Shown in pieces: positions 19,309-29,069 of a stretch of 64,000 nucleotides of DNA (within the stretch, counting starts at the first letter, position 1; each line of letters opens with the position of its first letter). Location of the stretch: the NCBI RefSeq assembly GCF_003233845.1, contig NZ_QKRB01000053.1:186001-250000 (forward strand), in the 5' to 3' direction. Below the pieces are notes generated by a model. That model saw only the letters and a list, made by a program, of their open reading frames with translations. It made no database searches and had not been told where the DNA came from. The position numbers were made by a program, and so were the translations under genes. The stretch comes from Paenibacillus sambharensis (GTDB lineage: Bacteria > Bacillota > Bacilli > Paenibacillales > Paenibacillaceae).

Positions 19309-19331
19309 CCTTAATGAAATCCTATGTTCAA

Positions 19332-22115
19332 TTAAGCTGCCTGCTTGCTGCTCTCGCGCACGGTTACGACAATGGTTTCGCTTGATGTAACACCTGCCGC
19401 ATTTACAAGCTCACAGCGGTAGCTGTATTCTCCCGGTGCTTTATCCGCAAAGGCCGTTTCGGCCTTCTGGGCGGATGGCGTTGCGGCTGTCAGCTGCTGT
19501 GTATCCACCAGCACGTCATTCTCATACAACCGGTATTCCGTGGCGTTTGTCCCCCACCACATATTCATCGTTACCGTGTAATTGCCGTCACGATCCCAAT
19601 TGTCCTGGAACAGGGCCGGCTTGCCGGGATTCGCGTCCTTGACAACGACCACATGCTCCTGGCATGCCGTCTTGCCTGCTGCGTTCACCAGCTCACAGGT
19701 ATACGTATATGTACCGTTCACCTTGCCTGTTACTTCATAAGACGCCGTCTGGGCGGACGGAGAAGCCGCTGTCAGCTTCTGCGTGCTGACCAGCTCGCCG
19801 TTCTCATACAGCCGGAACTCCGTGCCGTTCTCTCCCCACCACATGTTCATGGTGATCGTGTAGCTGCCGTCACGAAGTCCATTGTCATGGCCATTGTTAT
19901 CTCGCAATACCGGCTTGCCCGGCGCCGCTGCAGGAGTCTGAATAACCTCATGCAGCGTTATATCGGATAAGCCGCGCGGCTTAAGCTGGTAGACACCTTT
20001 AAAAATAGCGGAAACACCAGTAATGTCGAGCACATCACCCTCTTGATAGGGGAAATCTTCCAGACTCAGCCCTGTCCGGACATCCACGCGGACATGCGTG
20101 CTCACGCCGTCCTTGACCGCGTCGAACTCGAAGGAGCCGGAAGGACTGGCTGTTATGATATTGCTTACAACCACACCGCTGAGTGCAATCAGCTGGCCTT
20201 GGTTAGCATCGTTCACGCTATCTGCCGGTGCAGCTGCCGGAAGCTCTGCCGTACCTGTCTTCTCAATGGCCGCAACATCTGCCAGCTCGAGCTCCGTATT
20301 ATACAGCGTCAGCGGGGCTGTAATCTTGAGCACATCCCCTTGTTGAAATCCGCTTTGGGTTTGATAGACATAGATGCCGCCTGTCTCATCCTGCAGGTAG
20401 AAGGCTTGTCCGCCAAAAGAACCGGGCACAGTGGTAACTGTGCCCTCCACGGTAACGACTGTGCCAACCGACTTGCTTCTGGCATCCGCAATTGTGCTGA
20501 GCGCCGGAGCCGGATTCCCTTCTGCCGGAAGCGGCTCGGCCGGAACATTAGCAAGCGTAACGGATTTTGTCAGCAGGTTGCTTCCATTTTGCCGGAGGCG
20601 AAGGTTCGCCGCTCCGCTTGTACCCGGCTTGATGCGGACTGTTAAATCCTTATACGCACGGCCTTTGCTGTCAGAGGTCGCACTGAATGCGCTGCTGTAT
20701 CCGTAAGCTGCCGGCCAGCTGCCGTTCTCGTTCTGAACCTGGGCAACCTGCGTGCCGCCCGCCAAGTAAATACCGGCGCTGAGTCCCGAAACTGTCGTAT
20801 TCGCTGGCAGATTCTCAATCAGCACACGAATCTGGAAGGTCTCAGCGTTAGGCAGCTGAGCTTGATGCACGAAGCTGTAGACAGGATTCTGGACGACAGG
20901 ACCCTGACTGCCGTAAGAACCCGGCTTGAACGTCGAAGGATCCCACCACTTGTAGCCTGCCGCTGGCGCAGACCATGGCTCAGCCTGCGGCTCCGTGGAG
21001 GCCGCCGGTTCTTCGAAGGCCAGCAGCTTTGTAGCGGTATCCAGCTTGAGGCCTTCTACCTGCTCCAGGCTTGTATAGCTCTCCTGCTCGGACAGCCAGT
21101 TAATCAGATTCACAAGCAGCACGCCGTCATCAACTTCCTTGAAGCCATCATAGGTTGTCTTCTTGCCGCCTGTCTCTTCACGCAAATATTTAGGCGTAGC
21201 ATCCTCTACCGGTGAGGAATCCCCGATGAAAGCCGCCTTGCCTGCTCCCAGCTTGGATACCGCTACATAAGGCCCTTCTGCAATGCCGCCCCCGTTATAT
21301 ACACCCTGGTCCACGGCATGCGGCCATGCTTCATTCGTCTCAGGCACATAGACGATGCCCTTTGCTTTTGCCGGGTCCGTAATAGCAAGCGTGGAACCGG
21401 CATGCATCGCAACCGCCGATACGCCTTCCGTGATACCGAACGCCTGGTCAGGCGCTACGATCTGATTCGCTGTGACGTTGCCGAGCGAATTGTAGCGGAA
21501 GCGGACACCGAACTTGGTGCCGAGCCAGTCAGAGCTTACGACTCCCTGCATCGCAGCCGAGTTCTTTTCCTCTGTGCTCATGCCCTTGGCTGGATCTTCC
21601 CATGCGCCGCGGCGGTAGCCGTTGAACGCCTCCGAACCGTCCCAGCGATTCTTATTCCGGTCTGCATTATAATGATCGCCGATGAAGAAGATGCTGCCGC
21701 CGTCCATGACATACTGCTCCATGGCTGCCTGCTCGCTTTGCTTAAACGGAACATTAGGCTCCGCAATAACGAAGACGTCATACGCCTTCAGGTCGTCATA
21801 CGTAAATGGCCCCGTCTTGCGCAGCTCTTTCACATAATAACCGTCATTAGCCAGTGCGTTCGCAAAATCCGAAAATCCGCCGTCGATGACCCAGTCGGCT
21901 GCGCCGGCTGTCTGGGCGTGTGTGTTGTCGAAGAGAACCTTCTTACCCGCGTTAGCATTAACTACCTTGGGCTCAATGTAAGGCGCTGGATCTGCCGGGC
22001 CTTCCGCCTTAACCGGGGCCAAACCGCCAGGCAAGCCCGTTACAAGGGTAACCGCGACCGTCAGGGCAACTAACCATTTCGACCACAACGTATTACCTTT
22101 TCCTGCTTGTCTCAT
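19332..22115 (-). CDS. Large secreted multidomain protein with nucleotide-binding-fold head, OB-fold and two Ig-like repeats
   Basis: Of two adjacent ATGs the second (22115) has the better distance from GGAGG; length is 927 residues. A signal peptide ends near VKA-EG. Residues 45-345 ([33 protein letters not shown]) resemble a glutamine-amidotransferase-like Rossmann domain found in secreted DUF4350-type proteins. A central beta-rich region precedes an OB-fold (about 520-700; [28 protein letters not shown]) typical of secreted nucleases such as YhcR. The C-terminus has two roughly 90-residue repeats sharing [10 protein letters not shown] and EYRLYEN, as in Bacillus/Paenibacillus chitin-active enzymes. 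It may act on extracellular DNA or polysaccharide; no catalytic centre is certain. Confidence 0.8.
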   Translation of the reverse strand: MRQAGKGNTLWSKWLVALTVAVTLVTGLPGGLAPVKAEGPADPAPYIEPKVVNANAGKKVLFDNTHAQTAGAADWVIDGGFSDFANALANDGYYVKELRKTGPFTYDDLKAYDVFVIAEPNVPFKQSEQAAMEQYVMDGGSIFFIGDHYNADRNKNRWDGSEAFNGYRRGAWEDPAKGMSTEEKNSAAMQGVVSSDWLGTKFGVRFRYNSLGNVTANQIVAPDQAFGITEGVSAVAMHAGSTLAITDPAKAKGIVYVPETNEAWPHAVDQGVYNGGGIAEGPYVAVSKLGAGKAAFIGDSSPVEDATPKYLREETGGKKTTYDGFKEVDDGVLLVNLINWLSEQESYTSLEQVEGLKLDTATKLLAFEEPAASTEPQAEPWSAPAAGYKWWDPSTFKPGSYGSQGPVVQNPVYSFVHQAQLPNAETFQIRVLIENLPANTTVSGLSAGIYLAGGTQVAQVQNENGSWPAAYGYSSAFSATSDSKGRAYKDLTVRIKPGTSGAANLRLRQNGSNLLTKSVTLANVPAEPLPAEGNPAPALSTIADARSKSVGTVVTVEGTVTTVPGSFGGQAFYLQDETGGIYVYQTQSGFQQGDVLKITAPLTLYNTELELADVAAIEKTGTAELPAAAPADSVNDANQGQLIALSGVVVSNIITASPSGSFEFDAVKDGVSTHVRVDVRTGLSLEDFPYQEGDVLDITGVSAIFKGVYQLKPRGLSDITLHEVIQTPAAAPGKPVLRDNNGHDNGLRDGSYTITMNMWWGENGTEFRLYENGELVSTQKLTAASPSAQTASYEVTGKVNGTYTYTCELVNAAGKTACQEHVVVVKDANPGKPALFQDNWDRDGNYTVTMNMWWGTNATEYRLYENDVLVDTQQLTAATPSAQKAETAFADKAPGEYSYRCELVNAAGVTSSETIVVTVRESSKQAA

Positions 22116-22470
22116 CATTACCTCCTACTAATCGCTAAATTGCACTGCGCCACCATTCTATCATGGGATTCTCCCAACAGATGATATAGATTTTGTAAAT
22201 TGGCAGCGTCCGGAACACTTATTCATTTATCCCTCATTTAAGCTTCATAAATGGTCGATTTATGACATCTCTCCGATTCCCTTCTACATTTATCGACAGC
22301 CCCAAAAATCGGTGATATAGTAAATCTAGCTTGATTGGCTTTGGCAAATGAAGGATTGATAGACGGCTGCCTGCTCCATGGATTCCGTCTCTTATTCCCT
22401 CCAGGGCTAAAGTTACTTTCGCTTCCATATACCTGTATGGAGACAACATTTTACGATGAGGTGATCGATC
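22116..22470. other. Divergent intergenic region with no supported gene
   Basis: This 355-bp gap separates the divergent secreted-protein and catalase genes and must hold both promoters. I saw no near-consensus -35/-10 pair, no PerR box (TTATAAT-n-ATTATAA) and no convincing ORF with a ribosome binding site. Confidence 0.5.
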
Positions 22471-23937
22471 TTGAGTACAAGTAATCAGAATAGTCCGAAT
22501 AAACTAACTACAAGCACAGGTGCTCCCGTAGGCGATAACCAGAATTCGCTGACTGCCGGACCGCGCGGGCCGGTCTTGATTCAGGATGTACACCTGCTTG
22601 AGAAGCTTGCTCATTTTAATAGAGAGCGTGTGCCAGAACGAGTCGTGCATGCCAAGGGTGCAGGAGCACACGGCTATTTTGAGGTAACCCAGGATGTATC
22701 CCGCTACACCAAAGCAGCGTTTCTCTCTGAAGTCGGCAAGCGGACGCCTATGTTCATCCGGTTCTCGACCGTTGCCGGTGAGCTCGGCTCAGCCGATACG
22801 GTACGCGATCCCCGCGGATTTGCCGTTAAATTCTACACCGAAGAAGGAAACTATGATCTGGTTGGCAACAACACGCCTGTCTTCTTCATTCGTGATGCGA
22901 TTAAATTCCCGGATTTCATCCACACCCAAAAACGGCATCCCCAGACCCACCTGAAAAACCCGAATGCCGTATGGGATTTCTGGTCGCTCTCACCTGAATC
23001 GCTGCACCAGGTTACTATCCTGATGTCCGACCGCGGCATCCCGGCTACATACCGCCATATGCATGGATTCGGCAGCCATACCTTCAAATGGGTCAATGCG
23101 GAAGGCAAGGGCGTGTGGGTGAAGTACCATTTCAAGACAGAGCAGGGTATCAAAAATCTGGATGTTAACGTGGCGGCAGAGATTGCAGGCACGAATCCCG
23201 ATTACCATACCGAGGACCTGTTCAACGCCATCGACAAGGGAGACTTCCCTGCCTGGAAGCTATATGTTCAGATCATGCCGCTGGAGGATGCGGATACCTA
23301 CCGGTTCGATCCGTTTGACGTAACGAAGGTATGGTCCCAGAAGGACTATCCGCTGATTGAAGTGGGACGCATGGTGCTGAATCGCAATCCGGAAAACTAT
23401 TTTGCAGAAGTCGAGCAGGCTACCTTCTCGCCTGGCAACTTCGTTTCGGGTATCGAAGCATCACCTGACAAAATGCTGCAGGGCCGCCTGTTCGCCTATT
23501 CGGATGCGCACCGCTACCGCGTCGGCGCTAATCACAATACGCTGCCGATTAACCGTCCGGTGGCCGAAGTGCGCAATAACCAGCGTGATGGCCAGATGCG
23601 TGCCGACGGCAACGGAGGCTCCTCCACCTATTACGAGCCGAACAGCTTCGGAGGACCAACTGAATCGCCTAAGGACCGCATTTCACCGTTCGAGGTGTCG
23701 GGTTATGCGAACAGTACAGCTTATGATCATGACGACCACTACACGCAAGCCGGTGACTTATACCGTCTGCTGAGTGAGGATGAGCGCACTCGCCTTGTCG
23801 CCAATGTCGTCGGCGCTATGAAGCCGGTTGAGCATGACGAGATCAAGCTGCGTCAGATTGCCCATTTCTACAAGGCTGACCCCGAATACGGACAGCGTGT
23901 AGCCGAAGGACTCGGACTGCAAGTACCCAAGGCCTAA
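22471..23937 (+). CDS. katA: Monofunctional haem catalase
   Basis: The TTG start has GAGGTG 7 bases upstream. The 488-residue enzyme is a small-subunit (clade 3) catalase converting hydrogen peroxide to water and oxygen in the cytoplasm. The active-site signature [20 protein letters not shown] includes the distal His; the distal Asn lies in GNNTPVFF. The proximal haem ligand Tyr is in [14 protein letters not shown]. The [11 protein letters not shown] region near the end is also conserved. It is monocistronic, followed by a very strong hairpin. A PerR operator would be expected but none was visible. Confidence 0.97.
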   Translation: MSTSNQNSPNKLTTSTGAPVGDNQNSLTAGPRGPVLIQDVHLLEKLAHFNRERVPERVVHAKGAGAHGYFEVTQDVSRYTKAAFLSEVGKRTPMFIRFSTVAGELGSADTVRDPRGFAVKFYTEEGNYDLVGNNTPVFFIRDAIKFPDFIHTQKRHPQTHLKNPNAVWDFWSLSPESLHQVTILMSDRGIPATYRHMHGFGSHTFKWVNAEGKGVWVKYHFKTEQGIKNLDVNVAAEIAGTNPDYHTEDLFNAIDKGDFPAWKLYVQIMPLEDADTYRFDPFDVTKVWSQKDYPLIEVGRMVLNRNPENYFAEVEQATFSPGNFVSGIEASPDKMLQGRLFAYSDAHRYRVGANHNTLPINRPVAEVRNNQRDGQMRADGNGGSSTYYEPNSFGGPTESPKDRISPFEVSGYANSTAYDHDDHYTQAGDLYRLLSEDERTRLVANVVGAMKPVEHDEIKLRQIAHFYKADPEYGQRVAEGLGLQVPKA

Positions 23938-23969
23938 TATTATTGTCATCCGCGATACTTAACTGAACA

Positions 23970-24024
23970 AACAAAGGGGGTGTCCCATAAGTCATTCAAA
24001 ATGACATGGGGCACCCCCTTGTTT
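23970..24024. terminator. Long bidirectional terminator hairpin between katA and nirB
   Basis: The arms GGGGGTGTCCCAT (23976-23988) and ATGGGGCACCCCC (24006-24018) pair with one mismatch and are continued inside by TCAT/ATGA and outside by AAACAA/TTGTTT. It serves both convergent genes. The sequence resembles palindromic elements often repeated in Paenibacillus genomes, so it may be a dispersed repeat used as a terminator. Confidence 0.75.
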
Positions 24025-24066
24025 ATAATATGGAGTCAGCCTCTCTGTTATTGCTGTATGGAATGC

Positions 24067-26868
24067 TTACTTTGCTGCACTCCAGCCGATGTGAACGCCC
24101 TCGCGGTCCTCGCGAACCGGGTAGGTTCGAACCTGACCGCGGTCCGGTGCTTGAACTTCTCCGGTTGGCAGGTGAATCTTCCAGTCGTGCAATGGCTCAT
24201 ACAGGTACTCTCCACTGACAATACCTTCTGTCAGAGGGCCGCCCTTCTGGTGAGGGCTGGTGTTGTCTACAGCGAACAGTCTGCCATCTGCCAGGCGGAA
24301 CACAGCTGCTTCCTTCGTTCCCGCACGTACCGTCTTGCCGACCAGTGAAGGGAATTCATCCGCCCCTCCGATGCGGGTCTCAACGATTACATTGCCAGCC
24401 GCCTGAGCGCTCAGCTCAGCTCCGTCGACCTCAAGCTCAATGTTCTCGTAGAATGTCTTGCGCAGGCTGCCTGTCTCGCGCATGACCTTCCAAGGATCAG
24501 CTACCATCGCCAACGCTTCTTCCACCCTCAGAACAAGTGCCTTCCGGTTCTCAATGTTATTCACGATGGCTTCAGACACAGCCTCCAGACCGACGCGCTC
24601 TACCCAATCCGATGTACGCTCTGCGTAGTTAGCCGTTTCCCGATAGTATTGGATGAATGCTGCCGATATCTCCATCAGCTCTTCGTCCGTCTTGACCTTG
24701 CACAGCAGATCGGCTTCACGCATCTTGATGCCGCCGTTGCCGCCAACATAGATTTCCCAGCCGCCGTCATTGCCCACGATACCAAGATCCTTTACACCCG
24801 ACTCCGCACAGTTCCGCGGACAGCCGTTAACAGCCATCTTGAACTTCGCGGGCATATCGAGACGCTCGAATTTCTTCTCCATATCAATGCCTACGCCGAT
24901 CGAATCCTGGGTGCCGAAGCGGCAGAAGCGTGAGCCAACACAAGTCTTAACGGTCCGGATCGACTTCGCATAGGCATAACCCGAAGGCATGCCGAGATCC
25001 TCCCAGATGTGAGGCAGGTCTTCCTTCTTGATGCCCAGAAGGTCAATCCGCTGGCCTCCTGTCACTTTTACCATACCGACATGGTATTTGTCAGCTACAT
25101 CTGCGATACGCCGCAGTTCATCCGGTGAGGTAACACCGCCGTACATCCTTGGTACGACGGAGAAGGTGCCATCCTTCTGGATGTTGCCGTGCAGACGTTC
25201 GTTAACGAAACGCGAATCACGTGCTTCCTCATATTCAGCCGGATAGACCATTCCGAGATAATAGTTCACCGCAGGGCGGCATTTCGAGCAGCCCTCAGGA
25301 TTGCTCCAGCCAAGCACATTCATAACCTCTCGCACATGCCGCAGTCCCTTGTCGCGGATAGCTGCGACGATTTCCTCGCGGCCCATTGTCGTACAGCCGC
25401 AGATCCCTGCCGGCTTGGCAGCAGCGGAATCGAACGAATCACCCAGCACATGGGACAAAATTTGCTCAACGAGCGGTTTGCATCCGCCGCACGACCGGGT
25501 CGCCCCTGTTGCCGCCTTGATTTCATCCACGCTTGTCATGCCCTGGTCCTTGATACAGCCGACAATCGCTCCCTTGGTCACACCGTTGCAGCCGCAGACA
25601 ATCTCATCATCTTCCATTACAGCTGCCAGGTTGGCAGGCTGGCCGCCGCCGTAGCATCCGCCGCCGCCCATTAATGCGGCATGAATATCGGCTGTAAGCT
25701 CAGCCTCTTCCCGAACCCACTTCTGAAGACGCGATGACTCCGTTACGTCACCGAACAGGATTCCGCCGACGATCTTGTCATTCCGAAGCAGCAGCTTCTT
25801 GTAGACCCGCTTCCAGTCATCCCGCATGCTGACGACCCGAAGGTCAGGCGCATCCTGGAATTCCCCTGCGGAAAATACATCCACGCCAGAGATCTTGAGC
25901 TTTGTTGAGGTAACCGAGCCCTCATAAGGTGCAGTCTCGGCCTGTGCAAGACGCTTCGCCAGAACCTGGCCCTGCTCAAACAGCGGGGCTACAAGACCGT
26001 AGCATACACCACGGTGCTCGCAGCATTCACCTACCGCGTAGACATCCGGTGCGCTCGTCAGCATATAGTCATCAACGACTATGCCACGGTTGATGCCGAT
26101 TCCGCTCGCTGCAGCAACCTCCGTATTCGGCTTGATGCCGACAGCCATGACGACAAAGTCCGTCTCCAGCTCTGTGCCGTCAGCAAATTGGAGCGCCTTA
26201 ACACGTCCGTTCTCGCCCCGCACGCCTGCTGTCTGGGCTCCCATTCTGAACTTGAGCCCCTGACGCTCCAGCTCGTCCTTCAGCATACCCGAAGCTGCCG
26301 GGTCCAGCTGGCGCTCCATCAAGTCATTCATCAGATGGACTACCGTTACATCCATACCAAGGTTGTTCAGTCCCTTGGCAGCTTCCAGACCAAGCAGCCC
26401 TCCGCCGATTACAGCCGCCTTGCCGTATTGTCCGGCTGCTTCCTTCATCATTTCACAATCTTTAATGTCCCGGAAGCCGACAACGCCTTCCAGGTCCGCG
26501 CCCGGCACTGGCAGTATGAACGGCTTGGAGCCTGTTGCCAGAATCAGCTTGTCATAGCTTTCCTTCCGTCCATCGGCGGTGTAAACTTCTTTAAGCTGTG
26601 TATCCACCCTGGCCACTGTCGTGTCGGTATACAGCGTAATGCCGTTCTCCTTATACCAGCTCCAGTCATTCAGTACGATCTCGTCAATGTTCTTGCTGCC
26701 CTCCAGTACGTAGGAAAGCATAATACGGTTATAGTTCGGATAAGGCTCACTGCCGAAGATCGTAATGTCATAACGCTCCGGTGCAAGCTTGAGTATATGT
26801 TCGACTGTTTGAATGCCCGCCATGCCGTTGCCGACGAGTACCAGCTTCTTCCTGTTGTTGTTCGTCAT
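24067..26868 (-). CDS. nirB: Assimilatory nitrite reductase, NirB-NirD fusion
   Basis: This 933-residue protein reduces nitrite to ammonia with NAD(P)H. It has an FAD/NAD pyridine-nucleotide reductase (1-410), two BFD-like [2Fe-2S] domains (CGC...CGGC and CGC...CSKC, about 430-545), a ferredoxin-like half domain and the siroheme/[4Fe-4S] core with CVGSRFC and GCPRNC. About 110 further residues follow (VIVETRIGGADEFPSLVGKTV onward, then SPHQKGGPL and LHDWKIHLP). This is the NirD Rieske fold without its Cys/His iron ligands, as is usual for NirD. NirB alone is normally near 805 residues, so large and small subunits are fused. An Fnr-like site and -10 lie upstream. Confidence 0.95.
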   Translation of the reverse strand: MTNNNRKKLVLVGNGMAGIQTVEHILKLAPERYDITIFGSEPYPNYNRIMLSYVLEGSKNIDEIVLNDWSWYKENGITLYTDTTVARVDTQLKEVYTADGRKESYDKLILATGSKPFILPVPGADLEGVVGFRDIKDCEMMKEAAGQYGKAAVIGGGLLGLEAAKGLNNLGMDVTVVHLMNDLMERQLDPAASGMLKDELERQGLKFRMGAQTAGVRGENGRVKALQFADGTELETDFVVMAVGIKPNTEVAAASGIGINRGIVVDDYMLTSAPDVYAVGECCEHRGVCYGLVAPLFEQGQVLAKRLAQAETAPYEGSVTSTKLKISGVDVFSAGEFQDAPDLRVVSMRDDWKRVYKKLLLRNDKIVGGILFGDVTESSRLQKWVREEAELTADIHAALMGGGGCYGGGQPANLAAVMEDDEIVCGCNGVTKGAIVGCIKDQGMTSVDEIKAATGATRSCGGCKPLVEQILSHVLGDSFDSAAAKPAGICGCTTMGREEIVAAIRDKGLRHVREVMNVLGWSNPEGCSKCRPAVNYYLGMVYPAEYEEARDSRFVNERLHGNIQKDGTFSVVPRMYGGVTSPDELRRIADVADKYHVGMVKVTGGQRIDLLGIKKEDLPHIWEDLGMPSGYAYAKSIRTVKTCVGSRFCRFGTQDSIGVGIDMEKKFERLDMPAKFKMAVNGCPRNCAESGVKDLGIVGNDGGWEIYVGGNGGIKMREADLLCKVKTDEELMEISAAFIQYYRETANYAERTSDWVERVGLEAVSEAIVNNIENRKALVLRVEEALAMVADPWKVMRETGSLRKTFYENIELEVDGAELSAQAAGNVIVETRIGGADEFPSLVGKTVRAGTKEAAVFRLADGRLFAVDNTSPHQKGGPLTEGIVSGEYLYEPLHDWKIHLPTGEVQAPDRGQVRTYPVREDREGVHIGWSAAK

Positions 26869-26905
26869 AATGTCCGGTGCCTCCTTGTTTGCTTAGCATA
26901 ACCAC

Positions 26906-26946
26906 AGTATAAAGAAGCGGGGATATGCGCGATGTGATAAATCACA
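26906..26946 (-). promoter_or_regulatory. Candidate Fnr-regulated promoter of nirB
   Basis: TGTGATAAATCACA (26933-26946) is a perfect palindrome with Fnr/Crp-type half sites separated by 4 bp. On the leftward strand TATACT (26906-26911) is a good -10, placing the palindrome near -40, the class II activator position. The spacer is shorter than the usual TGTGA-n6-TCACA of Bacillus Fnr, so binding is less certain than at the neighbouring promoter. Confidence 0.55.
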
Positions 26947-27033
26947 CACGTCTCCCCGCCTCCTGCTTGCAAACCCGGAAGCTGTAACAATTTGGACAAT
27001 GATCTTACTTCGCTGCCCTGCAGCCATCCCGCA

Positions 27034-27888
27034 TTAGTGATGGCCTACAGGTCTTGCAACGGGCGCCGCTTCACCGGCCTCGACTGCTTGCGTACGTTTC
27101 CTGGCTTCAGCCTGTTTGCTCTTCACGGGCGAAATCAGCCAGTACATGGTTCCAACGAAGAAAGCTCCGCCCACTATATTCCCCAGTGTAACGGGTATCA
27201 TATTATGGAACCAGCCAGCCAGTGTAATGGTATCCGGATGCGGCAGCATCAGCGCCAGACTCAGAACCGTCATGTTGGCAATGCTGTGCTCATATCCGGA
27301 TGCGATGAAGGCGAACAGCATCCAGAAGATCAGGATCAGCTTGGCTGTATCCTCCTTCGCCCGCATGGCCGTCCAGAGCGAGAGACAGACCAGCCAGTTG
27401 CACAGAATGCCCCGGAAGAACGCTTCAGAATAGCTGAGATGCATCTTCTTGGCTGCTGCTGTGAACAGCAGGCTGCCCGGCTCCACGTGAGCAAACAATC
27501 CGGTGCCCAATATAAGCAGGCAAAAGAACAGCGCGCCGGCCAGGTTTCCAAAATAACAGTAAAACCAGTTGCGGAGCGTATCCTTCCAGGTTGTCTTGCC
27601 TGCAAGTGTAGCCATCGTAAAATACATATTATTGCCGGTGAAGAGCTCTGCTCCAGCGAACACAACCAGCGTCAGTGCAATCCCGAACGACATGCCCATC
27701 AGCATCGACGTTACCGGAGACCCGGCAGCCGCGAGCGGGGCGCCAATAGTAAAGATCAGGATGATCCCGATCCCCACGTATACTGCTGCCAATGCTGCCG
27801 CAAGCAAATACCGCGGCCTGCTGGAGTCCAGCAGCTCCTTCTTCTCAACAGCCTTCTTGATCGCCGCTTCAACGGTTTCTTTAAACAT
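27034..27888 (-). CDS. nirC: Formate/nitrite transporter family channel
   Basis: This 284-residue membrane protein has the six-helix FNT fold. Family features include AGAELFTGNNMYF (the first signature), a central GNLAGALFF and ASGYEHSIANM near residue 215, with GNIVGG near the end. It conducts nitrite or formate across the plasma membrane. GGGGAG lies 9 bases before the ATG. The gene lies just upstream of nirB on the same strand, with a promoter whose sequence echoes the nirB promoter, so nitrite supply to NirBD is the probable role. Confidence 0.9.
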   Translation of the reverse strand: MFKETVEAAIKKAVEKKELLDSSRPRYLLAAALAAVYVGIGIILIFTIGAPLAAAGSPVTSMLMGMSFGIALTLVVFAGAELFTGNNMYFTMATLAGKTTWKDTLRNWFYCYFGNLAGALFFCLLILGTGLFAHVEPGSLLFTAAAKKMHLSYSEAFFRGILCNWLVCLSLWTAMRAKEDTAKLILIFWMLFAFIASGYEHSIANMTVLSLALMLPHPDTITLAGWFHNMIPVTLGNIVGGAFFVGTMYWLISPVKSKQAEARKRTQAVEAGEAAPVARPVGHH

Positions 27889-28007
27889 TCGAACACTCTC
27901 CCCTTATCAGTCACCAACAGCTTGCCTGCCTGCTGCCGTATCTGTGCACTCTTGTCCGGTGCCGAAACCCACTAGGGCCGCTGAAGATGAGTTGTTAGCA
28001 TAGTCAC

Positions 28008-28050
28008 AGTATAGAATATTTGGAACTATGAGTATGTGAATCAATTCACA
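28008..28050 (-). promoter_or_regulatory. Candidate Fnr-regulated promoter of nirC
   Basis: TGTGAATCAATTCACA (28035-28050) fits the TGTGA-n6-TCACA Fnr box of Bacilli. On the leftward strand TATACT (28008-28013) is the -10, and the box is centred about 41 bp before the expected start site. The region from TTAGCATA through ACAGTATA is nearly identical to the nirB promoter, suggesting co-regulation under oxygen limitation or by nitrite. Confidence 0.7.
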
Positions 28051-28170
28051 ATCTTTTATTTCTCCACAGGCGGTCATCAATCCCCTTGTAAACAACTGAA
28101 TTCCTGAGATTATAGGAGCATTTGGCAGTTCCTTTCAAGTCTGTGATCTGGTGCACATTTGCTGATAAAT

Positions 28171-28219
28171 AAAAAAAGAGCCGTCCGGCGGTTTCTCACA
28201 TGCCGTGACAAGCTCTTTT
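28171..28219 (-). terminator. Intrinsic terminator of the YkuK-like gene
   Basis: Arms AAAAGAGC (28174-28181) and GCTCTTTT (28212-28219) enclose a further GC-rich stem. The A-tract at 28171-28177 provides the T-run for the leftward transcript. It lies 18 bp beyond the stop codon. Confidence 0.75.
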
Positions 28220-28236
28220 GTCCTATACCATTCATG

Positions 28237-28800
28237 CTACACACTCTTCTTCGTCCACCGGTTGGCATAGGCTGAAGCGCCGTACGATTCCGGTTTTACC
28301 CTTGCCGCATAAAGTCCCATTGCTTCGACCCGGTCCACCATCTCTTTCACATACTGTGAGGTCTTATTGATCGTCGGGTGTGTGCCGGCATCAATATCGA
28401 TAAACAGCTCCAGAACTGCACCCTTATACAGATACGGGAGAAGCGTTTCCTCCATCTCCTCCAGTATTCCACCCATGAAGCATGCGGCGATTTCCTGTGA
28501 CAAGGAGGTTTCGACAGCCAGCTTCTCGCGTATAGAGCGCAGCTCTCGAGGTACAACTACCTGACGATAGCAGGCCCAGGCTCCTTTGCCCATCCGGCGT
28601 ATGATGATGCCAGTAACGAACTTGGTATGACCGCGAAACACTTGACTGTCCGTCCCGATAACAAAATGGTATTCACTTTGCGGATCCTTGCCCATAAAGG
28701 CCAAAATCCGTTCCTTAACCTGCTCCAGCGTCATTCCGCTTTCTGACACATTCTGAAACACAAGCTCGTCAGACCTTACAGCCTTTATTTTCCGCTTCAT
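28237..28800 (-). CDS. YkuK-like RNase H-fold protein (DUF458)
   Basis: Three consecutive ATGs are possible; AGGTG places the third (28800) at the best distance, giving 187 residues. The core has FVIGTDSQVFRG and ELFIDIDAGTHPTINKTSQYVKEM, the signature of the YkuK/DUF458 group with an RNase H-like fold. The conserved acidic residues suggest metal-dependent nucleic-acid binding or cleavage, but the B. subtilis member has no established activity. It is a single-gene unit ended by a strong terminator. The 270 bp to the next gene contain no clear promoter or ORF. Confidence 0.8.
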   Translation of the reverse strand: MKRKIKAVRSDELVFQNVSESGMTLEQVKERILAFMGKDPQSEYHFVIGTDSQVFRGHTKFVTGIIIRRMGKGAWACYRQVVVPRELRSIREKLAVETSLSQEIAACFMGGILEEMEETLLPYLYKGAVLELFIDIDAGTHPTINKTSQYVKEMVDRVEAMGLYAARVKPESYGASAYANRWTKKSV

Positions 28801-29069
28801 CATCATCACCTGCACACATTTTCTAGTAAAACGTGCAATAAGGCGGCTGCGACTACTGCTGCATGTTCCAGGATTTACATCCCGGCTGTTTTATCTTATG
28901 CTGGATTCACTGGCACCAATAATTTCCATTCTAAGAAATGGCTTACCAACAGTGTGGCCAAAGCCAGGTGCATTATGCGCCGCACCAGACAACTAACATG
29001 TGGTAAATGGCTTAGCCCCGCTTAACCGGTGCCGGAGGATAACCGATTCTAAAGCAGGCAGGTGGAGAG

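Noticed and set aside
22234-22449. A 71-codon leftward frame between the secreted protein and catalase genes
   Set aside because: No ribosome binding site and no recognisable features; it lies in the divergent promoter region.
23970-24024. Insertion sequence end
   Set aside because: No transposase gene or second terminal repeat is present; the element sits exactly where a bidirectional terminator is expected.
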